Shown: piece after piece, positions 59,001 through 64,000 of the stretch
Layout: each line of letters starts with the position of its first letter
How positions within the stretch are numbered: the stretch's first letter is position 1
Source of the DNA: Desarmillaria ectypa
Taxonomy: Eukaryota > Basidiomycota > Agaricomycetes > Agaricales > Physalacriaceae
Assembly (NCBI GenBank): GCA_030407005.1
Contig: JAUDYN010000001.1
Span: forward strand, 1,302,001-1,366,000
Direction of reading: 5' to 3'
DNA: 64,000 nucleotides
Notes under the pieces: generated by a model
The model's input: the letters and a program-made list of their open reading frames with translations, nothing else
Database searches by the model: none
Told to the model about the DNA's origin: nothing
Program-made: the position numbers and the translations under genes

Positions 59001-60922
59001 GACTGATCGCAGAATCGATGAATCTGGTACGCAATGCCGCATGACATGATACTAGACAATCATGAAACATTTCTAGGTCATTGTGAACGAGGAGAATGCG
59101 CATGATACTCAAGAGTTCCTGAGTAAACGTTTGAGTGCCATCAAAAATCAACGGAGTACTGGAGAGCTAGAAGACTTGGCGTTGATTATTGGTGAGCCAT
59201 CAGCTCGCCGTTGCTTCCTAGGTACTGAACACGACCGTTTTGAATAGACGGTAAAAGCCTAGGCTTTGCCCTAGAGAAATCCATGTCAAAGATATTCTTG
59301 GAGCTGGCTATCATGTGTAAAGCTGTCATCTGCTGTGAGTAACCGCGACACTGTAGATGGTTGGTATGGTTGGTAACTCACCACGGCTTCTTGGTAGGTC
59401 GTGTATCGCCTTTGCAGAAAGCATTGGTTGTCAAGCTTGTCAAAAAGAACCAAAAGTCGATCTTGCTTGCCATTGGCGACGGTGCAAATGACGTAAGTAT
59501 GATTCAGGCTGCTCACGTTGGCGTAGGTATTTCCGGCGTGGAGGTGAGTTTATTTTTGTACACTCGGCGGGTAGTCTTGACCAATGATTGTGTTTTAGGG
59601 TCTACAAGCTGCTCGTTCTGCGGATGTAGCCATCTCGCAGTTCCGATTCCTTAAAAAGTTGCTGCTTGTTCACGGCGCATGGAGCTACCGGCGCTTATCG
59701 AAGCTCATTCTATGTAAACCTTTCGTTCCAAAAGGGCCTTCTTGAACTAATGCTGACGTGGACAGATTCCTTTTACAAGAACATAGTGCTCTACATGACG
59801 CAGTTTTGGGTTCGTCTCACGCTTGGCCCTTTCTTCATACTTTTCTAATCTATTCCCTGCGTAACCCTAGTATTCATTCTTTAACAATTTCTCCGGGCAA
59901 ATTGCCTACGAATCTTGGACATTGTCGTTGTACAACGTTGTATTCACTGTTCTTCCTCCGCTCGTTATTGGTGTGTTCGACCAGTTCGTGTCGGCACGAA
60001 TCCTAGATCGATATCCGCAACTATATGTGCTCGGACAGAAGAACGAGTTCTTTACAAAGAAAGCGTTCTGGATGTGGTTTGTCAATGCGTTGTATCATAG
60101 TGTCGTGAGTTGTATATCCTCATTTGCTTTGATTCTCCTCACGGATACTATAGATCCTATTCGGCTTCTCTATCATCCTTTTCTGGGGAGACCTCAAGCA
60201 GACCAGCGGACTCGATAGTGGTCATTGGTTCTGGGGAACGACATTGTATCTGGCCGTGCTTCTGACGGTTCTTGGAAAGGCAGCTCTGATTTCAGAGTAA
60301 GCCCGATTTGCTCCATGTCCGTGATATCTGTTAACTCACGCGTTCCGCAGCATATGGACGAAGTACACGGTGGCCGCTATTCCTGGATCCTTTGCGTTTA
60401 CCATGGTCTTCCTTCCCCTCTATGCCTATCTTGCCCCTATCATAGGATTTTCCACAGAGTATTCAGGAATAGTTCCCCATTTGTGGACCAACGGGGTCTT
60501 TTACTTTGTGCTCATCTTGGTACCTATATTTTGCCTCAGCCGTGACCTGGCATGGAAATAGTGAGTCGCCATATATCCAGGATTGGATGGATATCGTACT
60601 CATGGGTCTATTTTAGTTATCGACGGACGTATGCACCTTTGTCCTATCACATTGCTCAAGAACTACAAAAGTACAACATACCCGATTATCGACCACGACA
60701 GGAGCAGTGAGTACCGAGGTCCCATTCAAGATCCGTTTTGCTTACTGAAACATCTCCCGAAGATTCCAAAAGGCCATCAAGAAAGTCCGAGCCGTCCAGC
60801 GAATGCGGCGTAATCGTGGGTTTGCTTTCAGTCAGACAGAAACCGCAGGAAAGCAGGACCAGGCGAAGCTGATACGGGCTTACGATACATCGAAGTCGGA
60901 TGCGAGACCGTCTGGGTACTAA
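56050..60922 (+). CDS. DRS2: P4-ATPase aminophospholipid flippase (Drs2 type)
   Basis: Flips phosphatidylserine or phosphatidylethanolamine to the cytosolic leaflet of Golgi and endosome membranes, aiding vesicle formation. The start is [20 protein letters not shown], with a disordered acidic tail ([12 protein letters not shown]). Then come [40 protein letters not shown] and the actuator motif LDGETNLKI restored across an intron. The P-domain motif is [16 protein letters not shown] with the phospho-Asp. The N-domain reads [37 protein letters not shown] and [20 protein letters not shown] complete the hydrolase motifs. Membrane spans follow through [20 protein letters not shown] and [20 protein letters not shown]. 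It ends [24 protein letters not shown]. About 16 introns, roughly 1,350 residues, no lesions seen. It is convergent with nothing; 0.9 kb separates it from NoxR downstream. Confidence 0.9.
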
Positions 60923-61863
60923 TTGTTTGTGTATGGATCGGGACATTGTATTCTTATATTACACCGCGCATCTCTATATTATATCTCCTGCTCTCACACA
61001 CAATTTTTGGCTTGGCGTTCGGGTGTGAGAAATGTGGGTTCGTCCATCGGTACCTGTATGACAGATAGGCCTGCCGAAGCGTTGTATTAATGCTGGCAGT
61101 CGGTAACCATTCCGACAGGGTAGCTGGGAGACTGCCCATACTCCCTTGGACGTGAAAAGGGGATAACAACTGGGTGATGAATGATTAAATAAATCAGTGT
61201 GGGGGTGCTACATCCGCATGTACTGTACCCACGCCCTTCGTATGCCTTTTTGATGGAGTGCCGCCCATCAGTAAATGGAAGCAATACCGTCGGAAAACAG
61301 TACACTGGATAACTACCGTGAGAGGATCAATGACTCGCCCCGACAGATGGGAAAGCCTTGGTCAATATAGCGGTCATTAAGATAGATAGGAAGAGCAAGT
61401 GGCAGTGCCAGAAGTTGAACTTCACAGTAGGATGAGATGGCGTGGAGGCCTGATAGCCTCCTCGCACTGTTGCCTAGGATTTAAATATACTATCGTCCTC
61501 CGAGTCATAAAAACAGATTAGAAGAGCCTGTGCTGGTGCAGGAAAATTCTGCTTAGGGGAGAGTTCCACTAAATATTTATTTAGACCCATTTTCTAAACC
61601 TCTGGTCTTGTCTGGGCGGGACTGGAAGATGATTGTTTGGCAACGTGGGTGATGCTGGTCCATGACAACAAGATCACGATCAGACCAGTCCGAATATATC
61701 CACGCTAGATATATAGGCCCTTGTTTTCCGTCCCCAGTTCGTCTTTCTCTCCTCCTGTCGATCGGGGCCACCCTTCTCACTCTTTTCTTCTTTCTTTCTT
61801 CTTTCTTCTTCCACTCCTTTTTTTTTCGTAGATTTTCACTCCTTTATTGCGTCGGGAACGCAC
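60923..61863. other. intergenic region with NoxR promoter
   Basis: About 940 bp. Minus-strand frames at 60954-61305 have no motifs. The last 100 bp are a strong pyrimidine tract, described separately. Confidence 0.4.
61743..61833 (+). promoter_or_regulatory. CT-rich promoter tract before NoxR
   Basis: About 90 bp are almost entirely C and T, with repeated TTCTTTC words, ending about 30 bp before the NoxR ATG. Pyrimidine tracts of this kind commonly mark transcription start regions of fungal genes. Confidence 0.5.
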
Positions 61864-63944
61864 ATGTCTCTCAAAGCCGAACTCGAAACCTGGGCCGCGG
61901 CGCTCAAGGCTTACGATGACGAGGATTTCGACAAGTCCCTTGATCTGTTTTCTGTGCGTTATTTAATTGCCAACTGAGCTTGATCCTTACCAGTAACTTT
62001 GTATTGACAGCGGATCGGTGATTCGTCCAAGATCCAAACGAATATGGGCTTGATATATGCGACCCTTGGGGAGCACGAAGCGGCCGTTGAACGGTTCAAT
62101 GAGGCTACCTCGATGGATGGTTATCTTGCTGTGGCGTATGTCTAATCTGATAACCCTTCACTTTTGTTTTTCTTATCTTGACATGGTCCCGGCCCAGGTA
62201 CTTTCAATGCGGCGTGTCCAACTTCCTTCTCACTCGGTATGATCTCGCATCCAAGGACTTTGAGGAGGCTCTCTTGTATCTGAGGGGCAATCAGGCGATG
62301 TGTGTCGCGTTTTGGATGTCTGCTTCTTGTGCCACTCCCTGACTATCTCTGCAGCAACTATGAACAGCTGGGGCTCAATTTCCGTCTCTACTCCGCCGAA
62401 GTCCTCTTCAACAAGGGCCTGTCGCAGATTTACTTGGGCCGTTTGGATCTAGGATTGGCGGATATGCGAGAGGCGAGTCGTGACAAGGCGACTGACGAAC
62501 ATAACGTCATTGACGATGCAATTCGGGACCGTGGCGACGGATACACCGTCTTCAGTATCGTGAGTCCTCTTGTGTCCGTCCATCATAGAATGAACCTCAT
62601 CCTTGTCAGCCGGTTGGGGTCCTGTATCGTCCATCCGAGAAGAAACTGAAGAACGCGATCACCAAGGACTACATGGGCAAAGCAGTATGCCATCCAGCTA
62701 GCTACACCTTTCATCGGCTCATACGTTCTCCAGAAACTAATCGCAGCCAGTGATCCCGGTGACGCCTATACCACATTCACCGGCGTGACATTACTCAAGC
62801 AGGGCATATCGCCATCTGGCGTTTATCTCTCTCGTACAAACACACGGAGTCCTGAGACTGAGCCGTCTCTGAATCGCAGTGTCACAGCTCCACCTACTGT
62901 ATCACTCCTGCCCAGTACGCCAATTTTAGTCTTTAAAACATCCGCTAATTATTTGTCTAGAACTTGCCGACGAACCGCGAGCTACCCTGACACGATCAAG
63001 GACTACGCTCAACGTTCAATCAACTGCGCGAGAACCGCCGTTCTCTGGTCCAAGCTCTGCCCCGCCCATAACCAGAAACAACACCGCCATCCTTGCCAGT
63101 CGACCATCACCCAACGCAGGTGTAGGTGCGATTGGTGTTCCTGTACGCGGCCTCAGTGTACGGAAACCAGGCGTATCATCCAGCCCTGCCTCGCCGTCGC
63201 CTCCTCCCCCGGAACCACCAACTAAAGGTACGTGTTCTATAAATAATTAGTTATCGTAACCCTTGTAGCTAACCACAGCTATAGTTACTTCCCCCTCTCC
63301 GTCTCAGGGACCCCGACTCACGGAACTGTACGACGGCTACCTCGATGCCTACACCTCCGAGCCTCCCGCCCCGCTACCATCTATGCCACCCGATCGTGTT
63401 GCCGCCTGGGCCAGCAAGAACGCCAATCCCAATTACCCTCCCGTAATATCCCGGTCTGCCTCGCGAACTGCTCCAGCGAGCAATTACGCGCCCAGTTCAT
63501 TCGGTGGGGGAACCATGCGCAGGAAACTGACTAGACGTGGTACAGCCCGGCAGATGATCAGCCGAGCACCGAGTTCGTACGAGGAAGAGGAGGAAGGATA
63601 CGGGAGCGGGGAGTATGAGGATGGACCGTTCGAGCTGGTCAAGATCAGGGTCAAGGTGAAGTATGAGTCAGCTTCTCTGTTCTGCTGCTAATAGTTTGAC
63701 CTAGCTTCACTACGGTGACCAAGTCCGCGGTATGGCTTTATCGCCCGAGACGTCCTTTGACGAGTTCATGGACAAGATCACTCTCAAGTTTGGGAAAGCC
63801 TTGAATATGAAGTTCAAAGACGAGGACGGAGGCAAGGTGACAATGCAAGACGATAGCGATTATGAGCTCGCTATCGAGACTGCGAGGGAGAGTTCGAAAG
63901 GGAAACCAGAGGGAAAGTTGGAGATTTGGTGCACCGATCCTTGA
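61864..63944 (+). CDS. noxR: NADPH oxidase regulator NoxR (p67phox-like), TPR and PB1
   Basis: Cytosolic activator of fungal NADPH oxidases with Rac, needed for ROS signalling in development. The start is MSLKAELETWAAALKAYDDE. TPR motifs follow in DFDKSLDLFS-RIGDSSKIQT, TNMGLIYATLGEHEAAVERF, AYFQCGVSNFLLTRYDLASK and AEVLFNKGLSQIYLGRLDLG, together about residues 1-165. Next come an activation-region-like segment (GVLYRPSEKKLKNAITKDYM) and a long Pro/Ser-rich linker. A C-terminal PB1 domain reads VHYGDQVRGMALSPETSFDE, FMDKITLKFGKALNMKFKDE, DGGKVTMQDDSDYELAIETA and LEIWCTDP-stop. The DEDGGKVTMQDDSD acidic OPCA-like loop supports PB1. No SH3 domain is seen, as usual for fungal NoxR. About seven introns. 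The gene is complete and ends 57 bp before the window edge. Confidence 0.88.
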
Positions 63945-64000
63945 TGGGTATAATATAAGAGAAGTATCAACGTTCATACTTGGATCAGGGTGTACAGCTA

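Overview
The window reads as nuclear DNA of a filamentous basidiomycete, most likely an Agaricomycete mushroom. Genes are dense, sit on both strands, and are split by many short introns (about 45-60 nt, GT...AG). The gene content is typically fungal: a fungal-type Slt2 MAP kinase, a NoxR oxidase regulator, a GH12 endoglucanase, a SUR7/PalI-like tetraspan protein and a Gep4-type mitochondrial phosphatase. Most genes had to be joined across introns by hand, so outer limits are firmer than individual splice sites.

Layout. 1-19 kb is a housekeeping block: a partial F-box-like/LRR-like ORF at the left edge, a beta-carbonic anhydrase (-), dynactin p25 (-), a TMEM70-like mitochondrial protein (+), mitochondrial HSP70 (-) with a perfect heat-shock element in its promoter, a tiny secreted or GPI-type protein (-), TRAPPC11 (+), a SUR7/PalI-like protein (-), a GH12 endoglucanase (-) and a conserved multipass membrane protein of unknown function (+). 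19.7-27.8 kb is a decayed accessory block: three related cytochrome P450 genes, all carrying different lesions, plus a broken DAL5-type MFS transporter and an AT-rich block. It looks like a dead or dying metabolic cluster.

27.9-46.6 kb returns to housekeeping genes: an NPY1-type Nudix NADH pyrophosphatase (-), an NTF2/SnoaL-like small protein (+), an unknown helical protein (-), a mitochondrial MDL-type ABC transporter (-), a DUF1771-Smr protein (-), a Ser/Pro-rich unknown (-), the Gep4 phosphatidylglycerophosphatase (-) head-to-head with clathrin light chain (+), a monoacylglycerol lipase (+) and the Slt2/Mpk1 MAP kinase (+). 46.6-53.2 kb holds a diverged tandem duplication of about 2.0-2.4 kb. 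Each unit carries one copy of a gene for a protein with an aerolysin-like beta-strand pattern; the left copy is a pseudogene and the right copy is open. 53.3-64 kb contains a GT32-type glycosyltransferase (-), a Drs2-type P4-ATPase flippase (+) and NoxR (+).

Functionally the window mixes membrane traffic (TRAPPC11, clathrin light chain, Drs2-type flippase, dynactin p25), mitochondrial maintenance (mtHSP70, TMEM70-like, MDL ABC transporter, Gep4) and fungal growth or cell-wall signalling (Slt2, NoxR, SUR7-like, GH12). The least ordinary parts are the P450 graveyard and the tandem aerolysin-like locus.
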